Shown one piece after another: positions 52,591-62,070 of a DNA stretch of 64,000 nt. Position numbers and translations under genes: made by a program. The notes below the pieces were generated by a model that searched no databases, had not been told where the DNA came from, and saw only the letters and a list, made by a program, of their open reading frames with translations. This stretch comes from Rubrivivax sp. (lineage in GTDB: Bacteria > Pseudomonadota > Gammaproteobacteria > Burkholderiales > Burkholderiaceae_C): NCBI GenBank assembly GCA_019635315.1, contig JAHBZT010000001.1, positions 558,001-622,000 on the forward strand, in the 5' to 3' direction. Each line of letters starts with the position of its first letter. Positions within the stretch are counted from its first letter, which is position 1.

Positions 52591-53072
52591 GCTTTGCCTG
52601 CCGGCAGGTTCCGCCCTCCGGGCGGGTAACTTTCTTCTGCTGGCCCAGAAGAAAGTCACCAAAGAAGAGGGCCTGGAATGCAAAACCATTCAACCCGTTC
52701 TTCGCGCTTGGGCACCTCGCGCCACCGGATGAGCCTTCGGTCATCGAGCCGAGAGCAGGCCTGAACTTCGCACTGCCCTGGCTCGCGGTCCGCTTTGCGG
52801 CTTGGGCTGCGCCGCGGTTGGCATGCCTGCTTCGGCGCGCGCTCACCGCATGGCTTCCCGCGCGCAAGGGCAGTGCCCGGTTCAGGGGCTCACTGGTTCG
52901 AGGACTGGCAGCAGCGGGGGTGGAGAGAGGGGCCCAAGCGCGAAGAACGGGTTGAATGGTTTTGCGTTCGAAGGCCCTTTGCTTTGGTTACTTTCATTTG
53001 GGCCAGCAAATGAAAGTAACCCGCCCAGCGGGCGGAACTGCCGGCACGCAGCAAGGCGGCCCGCAGGGCAAC
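52571..53072. mobile_element. Inverted-repeat element with two internal hairpins (MITE-like)
   Basis: Left arm (core 52611-52713) and right arm (core 52932-53035) are inverted copies about 88-90% identical over 103 bases, with weaker similarity reaching 52571 and 53072. Each arm carries its own hairpin: 52626-52659 (13 of 14 pairs) and 52986-53021 (15 perfect pairs). The 218-base centre (52714-52931) has no convincing gene. No transposase or target-site duplication was identified. It fills the gap between the ferritin-like gene and the GST gene, and its open frames are low-complexity by-products. Confidence 0.75.
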
Positions 53073-53117
53073 ACTGGCCCGCAGGCAGCGCGCCCGGCAG
53101 GGATCGAGAAGGGAAGC

Positions 53118-53774
53118 TCAGCCCTTCTTCGCCACCAGCGCCGCCTGCGCCACCTTGCGATCCGCATCGACCCGCTGCGCACTCGGCCGCTCGCCGACCA
53201 TCTTCGTGTAGGCCTTCCAGTCGACGCCATGCTCGACCAGCAGGTCACTGCCGAGCACGATGCGCGTCGCCAGCCCGATCAGCGGCAGGTTCACATAGGC
53301 CGCGCAGTCGGCCATCGTGAACTGCTCGCCGGCGACGAAGGGCGCGAACTTCGCCAGCCGCTTGAAGGCCGGGATGTTGCGGTCCAGCAGCTTCTTCACG
53401 CGCGCCTGCGTGCCTTCGCTGACCGTGCCGCCGAAGAAGGCCTGCGCATACAGGTCGCGCGCCACCAGCTCCAGGTGCAGGTTGGCGAAGATCATCAGCT
53501 CGCGCACCTTGGCCGCCGCGTACGGTTCGGCCGGCAGCAGCGCCGGTTGCGGTGCGATCGCCTCCAGGTATTCGACGATCGCCATGCTCTCGCACAGCGG
53601 GCCGTGCTCGGTGCGGATGAAAGGGATCTTGCCCAGCGGGGTGGCCGCGAGCACCGTCTCGTCCTTGGAGCCCGTGGCGACGAATTCCTCGGTGAACGGC
53701 AGGCCCTTCTCGAGCAGGGCCAGCTTGACCTTGTTGTAGTAGTTCGACAGCGGCATGCCGCACAGCGTGATCAT
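53118..53774 (-). CDS. Glutathione S-transferase
   Basis: 218 residues. Thioredoxin-like N-terminal domain (MITLCGMPLSNYYNKVKLALLEKG, then TPLGKIPFIRTEHGPLCESMAIVEYLEA with the cis-Pro and glutathione-binding Glu-Ser) and an all-helical C-terminal domain. Likely detoxification or thiol reduction in the cytoplasm. Its start overlaps the stop of the DMT transporter gene (ATGA). Substrate unknown. Confidence 0.92.
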   Translation of the reverse strand: MITLCGMPLSNYYNKVKLALLEKGLPFTEEFVATGSKDETVLAATPLGKIPFIRTEHGPLCESMAIVEYLEAIAPQPALLPAEPYAAAKVRELMIFANLHLELVARDLYAQAFFGGTVSEGTQARVKKLLDRNIPAFKRLAKFAPFVAGEQFTMADCAAYVNLPLIGLATRIVLGSDLLVEHGVDWKAYTKMVGERPSAQRVDADRKVAQAALVAKKG

Positions 53775-54715
53775 GGGTTCGTCTCCTTCAGTGTCGTGGG
53801 GGGAACGGGGATGCGCCGCGGCGCGTGGTTGACGAGCAGCAGGCCGCCGCACACGGCGGCCAGCGCGATCACCAGCCGCAGCGTCAGCGGCTCGCCCAGC
53901 AGCAGCACGCCGGCCAGCAGCCCGAAGACCGGCGTCAGCAGCGTGAAGGCCGAAATGCGCGTGGCGGGGTAGTGGCGCACGAGCCAGAACCAGACCAGGT
54001 AGCTGGCGAAGGTGATGACGACGGTCTGGAAGGCCAGCGGCGCCAGCGACACCGCCGTCAGCTGCGTGGGCCAGGGCTCGCCGGCCGCCAGCGAGGCGGC
54101 GCCCAGCGCCAGCGCCGACACCGCCAGCTGCCACAGCAGCGCCTTCTCCGGCGGCACCTGCGCGAGCTTCGTCGCGCGCAGCACCAGCGTCGTCGCGCCC
54201 CACAGCAGTGCCGCGGCGATGCCCAGCAGGTCGCCCAGCCACTGCAGCGGCCCGGCCCGCGGCGCGACGAAGCCCTCGAAGAAGGCCCAGACCACGCCGC
54301 CGAAGGCCGCCGCCAGGCCCAGCGACTGCAGCGCCGACAGCCGCTCGCTGCGCGCGATCAGCGGCATGCCCAGCGCGACGACGAAGGGCGCCAGGTAGAT
54401 GAAGACCGACATGCGCGACGCCGTCGTGTACTGCAGCCCGATGAAGATGCACGCGAACTCGGCCGCGAACAGCAGGCCGGCCAGCAGCCCGCCGGCGAGC
54501 GTGCCGTCGCGCGCGAAGACCGGCACGCCGCGCCAGGCCGACCAGGCCAGCAGCAGCACGGCCGCGCCGGCCGAACGCACGGCCGACTGCATCAGCGGCG
54601 GGATCTCGGCCAGCGCCAGCTTGGTCGCCACCTGGCCCAGCCCCCAGACGGCACAGCAGGCCAGCAGCAGCACGACGGCGCGCGTGTCCAGGTGCGGCTT
54701 GCGGTCGCTGCTCAT
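53771..54715 (-). CDS. DMT/EamA-family transporter
   Basis: 314 residues from ATG at 54715, with ten hydrophobic segments in two EamA repeats (first LLLACCAVWGLGQVATKLALAEIPPLMQSAVRSAGAAVLLL, second from about residue 160, LLGIAAALLWGATTLVLRATKLAQVPP). Family members export amino acids, metabolites or nucleotide sugars. The neighbouring rhombosortase and GST genes do not point to a substrate. Probably one transcript with glnE, rrtA and the GST gene. Confidence 0.9.
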   Translation of the reverse strand: MSSDRKPHLDTRAVVLLLACCAVWGLGQVATKLALAEIPPLMQSAVRSAGAAVLLLAWSAWRGVPVFARDGTLAGGLLAGLLFAAEFACIFIGLQYTTASRMSVFIYLAPFVVALGMPLIARSERLSALQSLGLAAAFGGVVWAFFEGFVAPRAGPLQWLGDLLGIAAALLWGATTLVLRATKLAQVPPEKALLWQLAVSALALGAASLAAGEPWPTQLTAVSLAPLAFQTVVITFASYLVWFWLVRHYPATRISAFTLLTPVFGLLAGVLLLGEPLTLRLVIALAAVCGGLLLVNHAPRRIPVPPTTLKETNP

Positions 54716-54740
54716 CGGCGCCGATTCTGGCCCCTGCGTC

Positions 54741-55364
54741 TCAGCCGGGCTGTCGCGTGGTGGACGCTGCCGACCGGCGCCCTGCCCACCACAGCGCCGG
54801 CAGCGCACACAGCGCGCCGGCCAGCGCGCCGGTGGCATGCGCCAGCGGCGCGACCGCGATGTCCCAGCCGCCGCCTTCGCGCAGTGGCGGGCCCCAGGGC
54901 TGTTCGAGCAGGATCTTCAGCACGAGGCCGGCGGCGATCGCCGCACCGATCGCGCGTGTGCGCCCGCGCGCCGCCACCAGCAGCGCCGCCGCGGCCACCG
55001 CGACGCCGGCATGCAGCACGCCCGACAGGCCGCCGAAGCGCGCCAGTTCCGGCCGCAGCAGCAGGCCGGCCTGCGTCAGCGGCCAGGCTGCACACCAGGC
55101 GAGCGCGAGCGCCGCCGGCAGTCGCGCCACGCGGCCGAGCAGGCCGACGACCACCACGCCGGCCAGGTTGGCGCCCAGGTGCAGCGGGCTCCAGTGCACG
55201 AGGGCGGCGGTCCAGGCGCGCCAGGGCTGGTCGAACGCACGCGCCGGCTGCCAGTCCAGCGGCGCCGCCGGCAGCCACCAGGCCACGAGCGACGCCGCGC
55301 CCAGCAGCGCCGCCAGGGCCGTCCAGGCGGCGCCGGGATCCTTCAGCCGAAGACCGCCCGCCAC
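54741..55364 (-). CDS. rrtA: Rhombosortase (rhomboid-family intramembrane protease)
   Basis: 207 residues from GTG at 55364, overlapping the 3' end of glnE by 22 bases; no better start exists. Six helices. Catalytic Ser114 in GGLSGVLHAG (GxSG) and His176 in PLAHATGALAGA give the rhomboid dyad; HLGAN (62-66) is the conserved loop 1 segment. Rhombosortases cleave GlyGly-CTERM proteins in the membrane. None of the proteins in this window has a GlyGly-CTERM tail, so substrates lie elsewhere. Confidence 0.82.
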   Translation of the reverse strand: MAGGLRLKDPGAAWTALAALLGAASLVAWWLPAAPLDWQPARAFDQPWRAWTAALVHWSPLHLGANLAGVVVVGLLGRVARLPAALALAWCAAWPLTQAGLLLRPELARFGGLSGVLHAGVAVAAAALLVAARGRTRAIGAAIAAGLVLKILLEQPWGPPLREGGGWDIAVAPLAHATGALAGALCALPALWWAGRRSAASTTRQPG

Positions 55365-58099
55365 AGCGCCAGCACCGCGTCGCGCTCGGAGGCCAGGCTT
55401 TCCGGCTCGAAGTGCGTGGGCTGTTCGTCCAGACGCGCGCGGTGCTGCGCGCGGCGCAGTTCGCGGTAGGCGTCGGCGGCGCCGCGGCCGACGCCTGCGG
55501 GCAGCAGGCCGGCCTGCTCGGCGCGCTGCAGCAGCGCGATGTTGCCGGCGTTGTCCAGCAGTGCCGGGTGCGCGGCCGAATGGGCCAGCACCAGGTACTG
55601 AACCGCGAATTCGACATCCATCATGCCGCCCGGGCTGTGCTTGACGTCGAAGCGGCCGGCCGGCACCGGGCGCGCGGCGCGCACCTTCTCGCGCATCGCG
55701 CGCACTTCCTCGCGCAGCGCGGCGGCGTCGCGCGGCGCGGCCAGCACGGCGCGCCGCGTGGCCTCGAAGCGCGGCTCGATGCGGCGGTCGCCGGCGGCGA
55801 AGCGCGCGCGCGTCAGCGCCTGGTGCTCCCAGGTCCACGCCGTGTTGCTGCCGCGGCCGCGCTGGTAGTTCTCGAAGCTCGCGACGCTGGTCACCAGCAG
55901 CCCGGAATTGCCGTTGGGCCGCAGCGCGGTGTCGATGTCGAACAGCTCGCCGGCCGCCGTGCGCAGCGTCAGCCAGGGGATCAGCCGGCGCACGAAGGTG
56001 GTGTAGACCTCCTGCGCACGCTGGCGCGCGGCGTCGTCGGGTTCGTCGCCGTCGTCGTAGAGGAAGACGACGTCGAGGTCGCCGCCGTAGCCCAGCTCCT
56101 TGCCGCCGAGCTTGCCGTAGGCGATGACGGCGAAGGCCGGCTCGTCGCGGTGGCGCTGCTTCAGCCGCGCCCAGGCCCAGCGCACGGCGGTGTCCAGCGT
56201 CACGTCGGCCAGCGCCGAGAGTTCGTCGGCGACCTGCTCGACCGTCAGCGCGCCCTCGACGTCGCGCACCAGCGTGCGGAAGACCTCGGCATGGTGGGCG
56301 TGGCGCAGCGTGTCCAGCATCTGCCCTTCGTCGTCCTCGCCGGCGCGCTGCCAGGCGTCGGCGCGCTGCTGCAGTTCGGCGGCGAAGGTCTCGCGGTCGA
56401 AGCGCTGGGCGAGCAGCCGCGCGTCGGCCAGCTCGTCGATCACGCCGGGGTGGCGCATCAGGTACTGCATCGGCCAGCGCGCCAGCCCCAGCAGGCGCAG
56501 CAGCCGGCGCAGCACCTCGGGACGCTCGATCAGCAGTGCCAGGTAACTCTCGCGGCGCAGCAGCGGCTCCAGCCAGTCGACGAAGCGCAGCGCGCCGGCA
56601 GGCGTGCAGGCGCCCTCGGCCAGCGCCTTGGCGGTCTTCTGCACCAGGCGGCCCAGGCGCAGCCGGCTCTCGTCGCGCAGCGCCAGCACGCGCGGCTGGC
56701 GCGCGAAGTGGCGCACGCGCTCGGCCAGTTCCGCCGGCAGCTTGTCGTGCAGCGCCTCGCTGTCCACCGGGAGCGGCTGCGGGCCGCAGCGCCGGCAGCC
56801 GTTGGCGCCGCCCTCGGCCGACTGGCCGCTGCCCTCGGCGAGCAGCGCGTCGAATTCCGCCGCGACCAGCTCGCGCACCTCGCACAGCCGCCCCAGCAGT
56901 TCGCAGGCCTCGGGCCGGCAGGCCAGGCCCAGGCTGGCGGCGATCCACGCCAGGTCCTCGTCGGCCGAGGGCAGCAGGTGCGTCTGCTGGTCGTCCAGGT
57001 ACTGGATGCGGTGCTCGATGCGGCGCAGCAGCACATAGGCGTCGGCCAGCGCCTGCGCCGTCTCGGGCTTTATCAGCCCGTGGCCGACGAGCTTGTCCAG
57101 CGCCTTCAGCGTGCTGCGCGTGCGGATCTCGGGAAACTGACCGCCGCGCACGACCAGCATCAGCTGCACGATGAATTCGATCTCGCGGATGCCGCCGCGC
57201 GAGAGCTTGACGTCGTTGGCGCGCTCGGGGCGGCCGGCGGCGCGGCGCTGCGCCTCGTCGCGGATCTTGCGGTGCAGCTGGCGCAGGCCCTCGAAGACGC
57301 CGTAGTCCAGGTAGCGCCGGTAGACGAAGGGCGTGACCAGGCTGCGCAGCGCCAGCGCGCTGCCGCTCTCGACGGCCCCGCGCGGCGCGACGACGCGGCT
57401 CTTCAGCCACGCGAAGCGCTCCCACTCGCGGCCCTGCACCTGCAGGTAGTCCTCCAGCATCGCCAGGCTCACCACCGGCGGGCCGGAATTGCCGTTGGGC
57501 CGCAGCGCGAGGTCGACGCGGAAGACGAAGCCGTCGTCGGTGGTCTCGCCGACCAGCGCATACAGGCGCTTGGCGACATAGGCGAAATACTCGTGAAACG
57601 AGACCGGCCGCGGGCCCTCGGTCTGTCCGTCGTCCTCGTAGACGTAGATCAGGTCGATGTCCGACGAGACATTGAGCTCGCGTGCGCCGAGCTTGCCCAT
57701 GCCGACGATCCACAGCTGCACGCGGCGGCGGTGGGCGTCCAGCGGCGGGCCGTGGCGCTCGTCGGCCTCGGCTTCGGCGGCGGCCAGCGCGAGCTCCAGC
57801 GTGGCCTCGGCCAGCGCGGTCATCGCGTGGGTGATGGTGTCCAGCGGCGCGTCGTGCTCGACGTCCAGCACCGCCAGGCGTTCCAGCACCAGCTGGCGCG
57901 CGACGCGCAGCGCCGAGGCGAGGTCGCGGCCCCCTTCGCGCAGCCGCTCGACGAGCGCCGTGATCGTCGGCGCGTCGGGCGCGCCCGGCGGCAGCAGCGG
58001 CAGTTCGTCCGCGTAGCGGCGGCGGATGCGCTGCACGAAGCGGCTGTGGTCGGCGCGGGCGGCCGGCACCGCCTCGGCGACGGCCCGCGTGGCCGCCAT
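55343..58099 (-). CDS. glnE: Glutamine synthetase adenylyltransferase/adenylyl-removing enzyme
   Basis: 918 residues from ATG at 58099; an ATG at 58159 is a weaker alternative, and no clear ribosome binding site supports either. Two nucleotidyltransferase domains: GMGKLGARELNVSSDIDLIYVYED in the removing half and YGKLGGKELGYGGDLDVVFLYDDG in the adenylating half, with the DxD metal-binding pairs intact in both. It reversibly modifies glutamine synthetase under PII control, linking to the sigma-54 gene at 35.5 kb. First gene of a four-gene unit with rrtA, DMT and GST genes. Confidence 0.97.
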   Translation of the reverse strand: MAATRAVAEAVPAARADHSRFVQRIRRRYADELPLLPPGAPDAPTITALVERLREGGRDLASALRVARQLVLERLAVLDVEHDAPLDTITHAMTALAEATLELALAAAEAEADERHGPPLDAHRRRVQLWIVGMGKLGARELNVSSDIDLIYVYEDDGQTEGPRPVSFHEYFAYVAKRLYALVGETTDDGFVFRVDLALRPNGNSGPPVVSLAMLEDYLQVQGREWERFAWLKSRVVAPRGAVESGSALALRSLVTPFVYRRYLDYGVFEGLRQLHRKIRDEAQRRAAGRPERANDVKLSRGGIREIEFIVQLMLVVRGGQFPEIRTRSTLKALDKLVGHGLIKPETAQALADAYVLLRRIEHRIQYLDDQQTHLLPSADEDLAWIAASLGLACRPEACELLGRLCEVRELVAAEFDALLAEGSGQSAEGGANGCRRCGPQPLPVDSEALHDKLPAELAERVRHFARQPRVLALRDESRLRLGRLVQKTAKALAEGACTPAGALRFVDWLEPLLRRESYLALLIERPEVLRRLLRLLGLARWPMQYLMRHPGVIDELADARLLAQRFDRETFAAELQQRADAWQRAGEDDEGQMLDTLRHAHHAEVFRTLVRDVEGALTVEQVADELSALADVTLDTAVRWAWARLKQRHRDEPAFAVIAYGKLGGKELGYGGDLDVVFLYDDGDEPDDAARQRAQEVYTTFVRRLIPWLTLRTAAGELFDIDTALRPNGNSGLLVTSVASFENYQRGRGSNTAWTWEHQALTRARFAAGDRRIEPRFEATRRAVLAAPRDAAALREEVRAMREKVRAARPVPAGRFDVKHSPGGMMDVEFAVQYLVLAHSAAHPALLDNAGNIALLQRAEQAGLLPAGVGRGAADAYRELRRAQHRARLDEQPTHFEPESLASERDAVLALWRAVFG

Positions 58100-58384
58100 G
58101 GCGCTGTCAGTGCGCTGCACCGGAACGCCTTCCGCATGCCTCCGGCGCGCGGCGTGCATGGCCGGTGCTGGAATGCATCCTCGAACCCTCCGGAATCATC
58201 GTGCTTCGCCCTCGTGCGTGCCCGCCGCTGCCGGACTGCTGGCCGGCGCGCGGGCTCCTTGCCGGCGGTCGCGGTCGGCATGCCGCGCCCGTCGTTGGCC
58301 GATGGTTGGGCGATAGCCTAGTCGCTTCACCAAGGCCGACGGGCCCAGGGGGTTATGCGCCCGCATCCGGCGCCGGTCGGGCGG

Positions 58385-58390
58385 CACAAT
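58385..58390 (+). promoter_or_regulatory. Candidate -10 element of the amidase gene
   Basis: CACAAT ends six bases before the ATG at 58397, again predicting transcription from the start codon. The other 280 bases back to glnE contain no gene. Confidence 0.35.
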
Positions 58391-58396
58391 GCCGGC

Positions 58397-59224
58397 ATGA
58401 AGATCGCCGCCGTGCAGATGGTCTCCACGCCCGACTGGCCGGCCAACCGCGATGCCGCCGCGCGGCTGGTCGCCGAGGCCGCGGCCGCCGGCGCGCAGCT
58501 GGTGGCGCTGCCCGAATACTTCTGCATCATGGGCCGGCGCGACACCGACAAGCTCGCGCTCGCCGAGCCCGCGGGCGACGGGCCGATCCAGCGCTTCCTG
58601 TCCGACACCGCACGTGAACATGGCCTGTGGCTCGTCGGCGGCACGCTGCCCTTGCGCGCGGGTCCGGCCGCCGGCAGCGCAGCGGACGGGGGCGCCGGGC
58701 GCGCGCTCAACCGCTCCTGCGTCTACGGCCCCGACGGCCGCGAGGCCGCGCACTACGACAAGGTCCACCTGTTCGCCTTCGACAACGGCCGCGAGAGCTA
58801 CGACGAGGGCCGCACGCTGTGTGCCGGCGGCGAGCCGGTGGCGCTGCAGTGCGGGCCGCTGCGCGTGGGGCTGTCGGTCTGCTACGACCTGCGTTTCCCC
58901 GAGCTGTACCGCGCGCTGATGACGCCGCCCTGCGACCTGCTGGTGGTGCCGGCCGCCTTCACCTACACCACCGGCCGCGCGCACTGGGAACTGCTGCTGC
59001 GCGCGCGGGCGGTGGAGAACCAGTGCTACGTGCTCGCCGCCGCGCAGGGCGGCGAGCATGTCAACAAGCGCCGCACCTGGGGCCACAGCCTGGTCGTCGA
59101 TCCCTGGGGCGAGGTGCTGGAGCTGCTGCCCGAAGGCGAGGGCATCGTCGTCGCCGAGCTCGACGCGGCGCGCATCGCCGCGGTGCGCACCCAGTTGCCG
59201 GCGCTGAGGCACCGGCGGCTGTAG
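58397..59224 (+). CDS. Carbon-nitrogen hydrolase (Nit/omega-amidase type)
   Basis: 275 residues. Catalytic triad Glu40 (LPEYF), Lys122 (YDKVHLF) and Cys162 (SVCYDLRFPE) are intact. Closest in pattern to Nit1/NitA enzymes that hydrolyse deaminated glutathione, and to omega-amidases. In many beta-proteobacteria this gene lies between yhdP and tldD and next to glnE; here glnE is divergent, but yhdP and tldD are not in the window. Confidence 0.92.
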   Translation: MKIAAVQMVSTPDWPANRDAAARLVAEAAAAGAQLVALPEYFCIMGRRDTDKLALAEPAGDGPIQRFLSDTAREHGLWLVGGTLPLRAGPAAGSAADGGAGRALNRSCVYGPDGREAAHYDKVHLFAFDNGRESYDEGRTLCAGGEPVALQCGPLRVGLSVCYDLRFPELYRALMTPPCDLLVVPAAFTYTTGRAHWELLLRARAVENQCYVLAAAQGGEHVNKRRTWGHSLVVDPWGEVLELLPEGEGIVVAELDAARIAAVRTQLPALRHRRL

Positions 59225-59256
59225 CACGAGGCCCGCTGCGCCCACCAAGCCGCATG

Positions 59257-59328
59257 CGCGGATCCGGCTTCGCCGGTCCGCTGCATGAGCCCCCTCGGGG
59301 GGCAGCGACCGGGAGGGTGCGTGGGGGC
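59257..59328 (-). repeat. Dispersed GC repeat, copy B
   Basis: Uninterrupted inverted copy of the sequence at 42745-42891. It contains the GGATCCGGC/GCCGGTCC hairpin, CCCCTCGGGGGG and GCAGCGACCGGGAGGGTGCG. It occupies the gap between the amidase and the convergent UbiH-like gene and may serve as a bidirectional terminator. Confidence 0.75.
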
Positions 59329-59329
59329 T

Positions 59330-60541
59330 TCATCTCAGCCCGAACATCATTCGCCGCGCCAGCCAGTCGCGCAGCGGCGGCAGCGCCTGCAGCGCGGCCA
59401 GGCCCAGGCCGCGCGCGCCGGCGGCGCCCGGCAGCTGCCAGGTGAAGCTGCGCGCCAGGAAGTCGGTGACGGCGATCGTGCCCCAGCGGTCGGGTGCGCG
59501 CGCCCACTCCACGCGCTTCAGCGCGGCGTCCAGGTCCTGCGCCCAGCGCAGCGCGTCGACCAGCGCGAAGGCGTCGCGCAGGCCCAGGTTGAGGCCCTGG
59601 CCGGCCACCGGGTGCAGCGTCTGCGCGGCATTGCCGATGCGCACCTGGCGGCCCTGCACCAGCGTGCGCTCGGCATTCAGCCCGAGCGCGAAGTCCTTCA
59701 GCGGCGAGACGGCCACGATGCGCCCGGCCTCGGGCGGGAAGACGGTGGCCAGCACCGCGGCGCGCTGGGCGTCGGTCAGCTCGCGCACCGGGTCGTCGTC
59801 GCGCGCCACGCACCAAACCAGCGCGGCGCGCCGGTCCGCCGCCGCGTCGTCGCCGGCCCCCGGCAGCGGCGGCAGCGGCAGCAGGGCCGCTGGACCATGC
59901 CGCGTGAAGCGCTCGAAGGCCACGCCGCGCGGCGCGCCCTGCAGCGTGACCGTGCCGACCCAGGCCGTCTGCGCATAGTCGTGGGCCAGCGCCTTGCGTG
60001 CCTGGTCGGCGAAGACGCCGCCTTCGGCCACCACCGCCAGGTCGAAGGGCTCGGCGATGCCGGCGTCGACCTCCACGCCGCCGGGCAATGCCTTCAGCGC
60101 CGCCACCGGCGCGCCGAAGCGCGTGGCCAGCCGCTCGGGCGCGGCCGCCGCGGCGCCCAGCCAGGCCTGCTGCAGCGGCGCGACCAGCGCGCCGTAGCTC
60201 AGCACCGCGCCGAGCTGCGGCACCGCCAGCGACTGCGCGCCGATGCGCACCGCGGCCTCGCCGAGCAGGCCGCTGAGCGTGGGCGGCGCCTGCGAGACAT
60301 GCACTTCGCGGATCGGCTCGGCGGCCGCCGCCGGCCAGCAGCCCAGGCGCTGCAGGAACTGCAGGCTGCCCAGCGACAGCGCCAGCGTGCGCGGGTCCGC
60401 GCCCATGTCGCGGTCCGCCGGGCGCGCGTCGAACAGCGTGATGCGCGCGTGCGGCAGCAGCCGTGACGCGTGCAGCGCCAGCGCCAGCCCCACCGGGCCC
60501 GCGCCGACCACCGCGATGCGCCATGCCGTCGTGCCTGTCAT
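59330..60541 (-). CDS. UbiH/UbiF/COQ6-family flavoprotein hydroxylase
   Basis: 403 residues from ATG at 60541. FAD motif AVVGAGPVGLALAL (10-23), the ARPADRDMGADPRTLALSLGSLQFLQRLG segment near 39-67 and NAAQTLHPVAGQGLNLGLRDAFAL near 300, which are diagnostic of aromatic ring hydroxylases of ubiquinone synthesis. It adds a hydroxyl to the quinone ring precursor at the inner membrane. Which ring position is modified cannot be set from one gene. Confidence 0.92.
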   Translation of the reverse strand: MTGTTAWRIAVVGAGPVGLALALHASRLLPHARITLFDARPADRDMGADPRTLALSLGSLQFLQRLGCWPAAAAEPIREVHVSQAPPTLSGLLGEAAVRIGAQSLAVPQLGAVLSYGALVAPLQQAWLGAAAAAPERLATRFGAPVAALKALPGGVEVDAGIAEPFDLAVVAEGGVFADQARKALAHDYAQTAWVGTVTLQGAPRGVAFERFTRHGPAALLPLPPLPGAGDDAAADRRAALVWCVARDDDPVRELTDAQRAAVLATVFPPEAGRIVAVSPLKDFALGLNAERTLVQGRQVRIGNAAQTLHPVAGQGLNLGLRDAFALVDALRWAQDLDAALKRVEWARAPDRWGTIAVTDFLARSFTWQLPGAAGARGLGLAALQALPPLRDWLARRMMFGLR

Positions 60542-60642
60542 GCGGCGATTATTCCGCGCGGCGGCACGCGGCGCCGGGGCCTCGCCGCCGATGTCGAGCC
60601 GCGTGACGTGCCGCCCGTTCCCAAGGACGGGCGGCGCGTCGC

Positions 60643-62070
60643 CTACTGCGGCAGCGGCCCCAGCGTGCGCCGCAGGAAGGCCTGCAGCTCGCGCACGACC
60701 TCGGCCTGCGCACGGGCATTGGCCTCGGGCGTGCCGCCCATCTTGCTGGGGCCGGCGTTGTACTGCGTGGTCGGGCTCCAGCCATGGCCGCCGAGCGCAT
60801 GCCCGGCGTCGCGGAAGACCAGCGCCACCGTCTCGCGCCCGGCGCGCCGGCGTGCCTCGGCGATGGCCTCGGTCATCGAGCCCGAGTCCCAGACCTGGTC
60901 GTCGTGCGCGCCCGCGACGAAGACCGGCACGGCGATCCGCTCGACCGGGATGCGCGCCGCGGCCACGCGCTCGGCGCCGGCGGCCGCGCGCCCGCGGTCC
61001 TGCGGGCGGCGCAGGCGCACCTCGCGGCCGGTGGAGAAGCCGGCGATCTCCTCGGCCATGCCGACATAGGGCACGAAGGCATAGGGCTCGCCCTTCCACG
61101 CGAACGACGCGCGCCGGCCCGGCTCCACGCCCGGGCCCCAGCCTTCCCAGACCACGTCGCTGGGCACGATGCCGGCCACCGCGCGCAGCCACGGAAAGCG
61201 CAGCCCGGCGAGCAGCGCGAATTCCGCGCCCTTGGAGGTGCCGACGATGCCGATGCGCGCGGCGTCCACCTCCGGCTGCGCGGCCAGCCAGTCGTGCGCG
61301 GCCTGCAGGCGGTCGACCGGGATGTCGGCAAAGGCCGGCGGCAGCGCCGGCAGCTCGGGCGCCATCGGTCCCTGCGGGCCGAAGCGCGGCGGCGAGTAGT
61401 ACGGCAGCGCCAGCACCGCATAACCGCGGCTGGCCCAGGCCGGCGCGTCGAAGGTGATCACCGAGCCGCCTTCGGAACCGCCCAGCAGGATCAGCGCCGG
61501 GCGTTTGCCGCCGCCGGGCAGCGTGGCGAAGACCGCGCCGGGGAAGGGCTCGGCGGCGCGGCGCTGCACCTGCGGCGAACGGTCGCGCAGCGTCAGCAGC
61601 TGCTCGGCGACGACGCGGCCCTCGTGCAGCGCCTGCAGCCGCACCTGGTTCGGCTGCAGTTCGGCGGCCGCTGCGGCCACGGCGGCCGCTGCGCCTTCGG
61701 CCGGCGTCATCGACCAGAACAGGCCGCGCAGGTCGGCGCCGCTCCAAGGCGCGCGCAGCGGCACGGCCGTCGCGAGGTCGATGCGGCCGTCGGCGCCGGC
61801 GCGGTACACCGCCTCGGCGGCATAGGGACGTTCGGCGCCGCTCCACTCGCGCACGCGGCGCTGGCTGCGCAGCGTGATCTCACTGCCCGGCGCGAGCCCG
61901 TCGAGCACGATGGCCACCGGGTCGGCGGCGACCGGCAGCTCGGGGCCCGGCCGGACCTCGAAGCGCTGCGCCGCGGCGGGCAGCGCGGCCAGCAGCGTGG
62001 CGGCGGCCAGCGTGGTGGTGATGCGCCGGCGCATCGGCGACGCGACGAAGGGGGGTGGGGATGTCGTCAT
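60643..62070 (-). CDS. Secreted alpha/beta hydrolase (acyl-CoA thioesterase/BAAT family)
   Basis: 475 residues. Signal peptide with cleavage near LPAAAQ (about residue 35). N-terminal beta sandwich of the BAAT type (about 50-170, [22 protein letters not shown]), then an alpha/beta hydrolase core with [13 protein letters not shown] (nucleophile Ser), and the catalytic His in [12 protein letters not shown]. Human relatives are acyl-CoA thioesterases and a bile-acid amino acyltransferase. A periplasmic location makes CoA esters unlikely as substrate, so esterase activity is more probable. Confidence 0.87.
   Translation of the reverse strand: MTTSPPPFVASPMRRRITTTLAAATLLAALPAAAQRFEVRPGPELPVAADPVAIVLDGLAPGSEITLRSQRRVREWSGAERPYAAEAVYRAGADGRIDLATAVPLRAPWSGADLRGLFWSMTPAEGAAAAVAAAAAELQPNQVRLQALHEGRVVAEQLLTLRDRSPQVQRRAAEPFPGAVFATLPGGGKRPALILLGGSEGGSVITFDAPAWASRGYAVLALPYYSPPRFGPQGPMAPELPALPPAFADIPVDRLQAAHDWLAAQPEVDAARIGIVGTSKGAEFALLAGLRFPWLRAVAGIVPSDVVWEGWGPGVEPGRRASFAWKGEPYAFVPYVGMAEEIAGFSTGREVRLRRPQDRGRAAAGAERVAAARIPVERIAVPVFVAGAHDDQVWDSGSMTEAIAEARRRAGRETVALVFRDAGHALGGHGWSPTTQYNAGPSKMGGTPEANARAQAEVVRELQAFLRRTLGPLPQ

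Noticed and set aside
52464..53320. Several open frames of 60-170 codons across the inverted-repeat element
   Set aside because: They follow the repeat arms on both strands (for example VTFFCW and KVTRPAGG-type segments) and have no ribosome binding site or domain. They are by-products of the palindrome.
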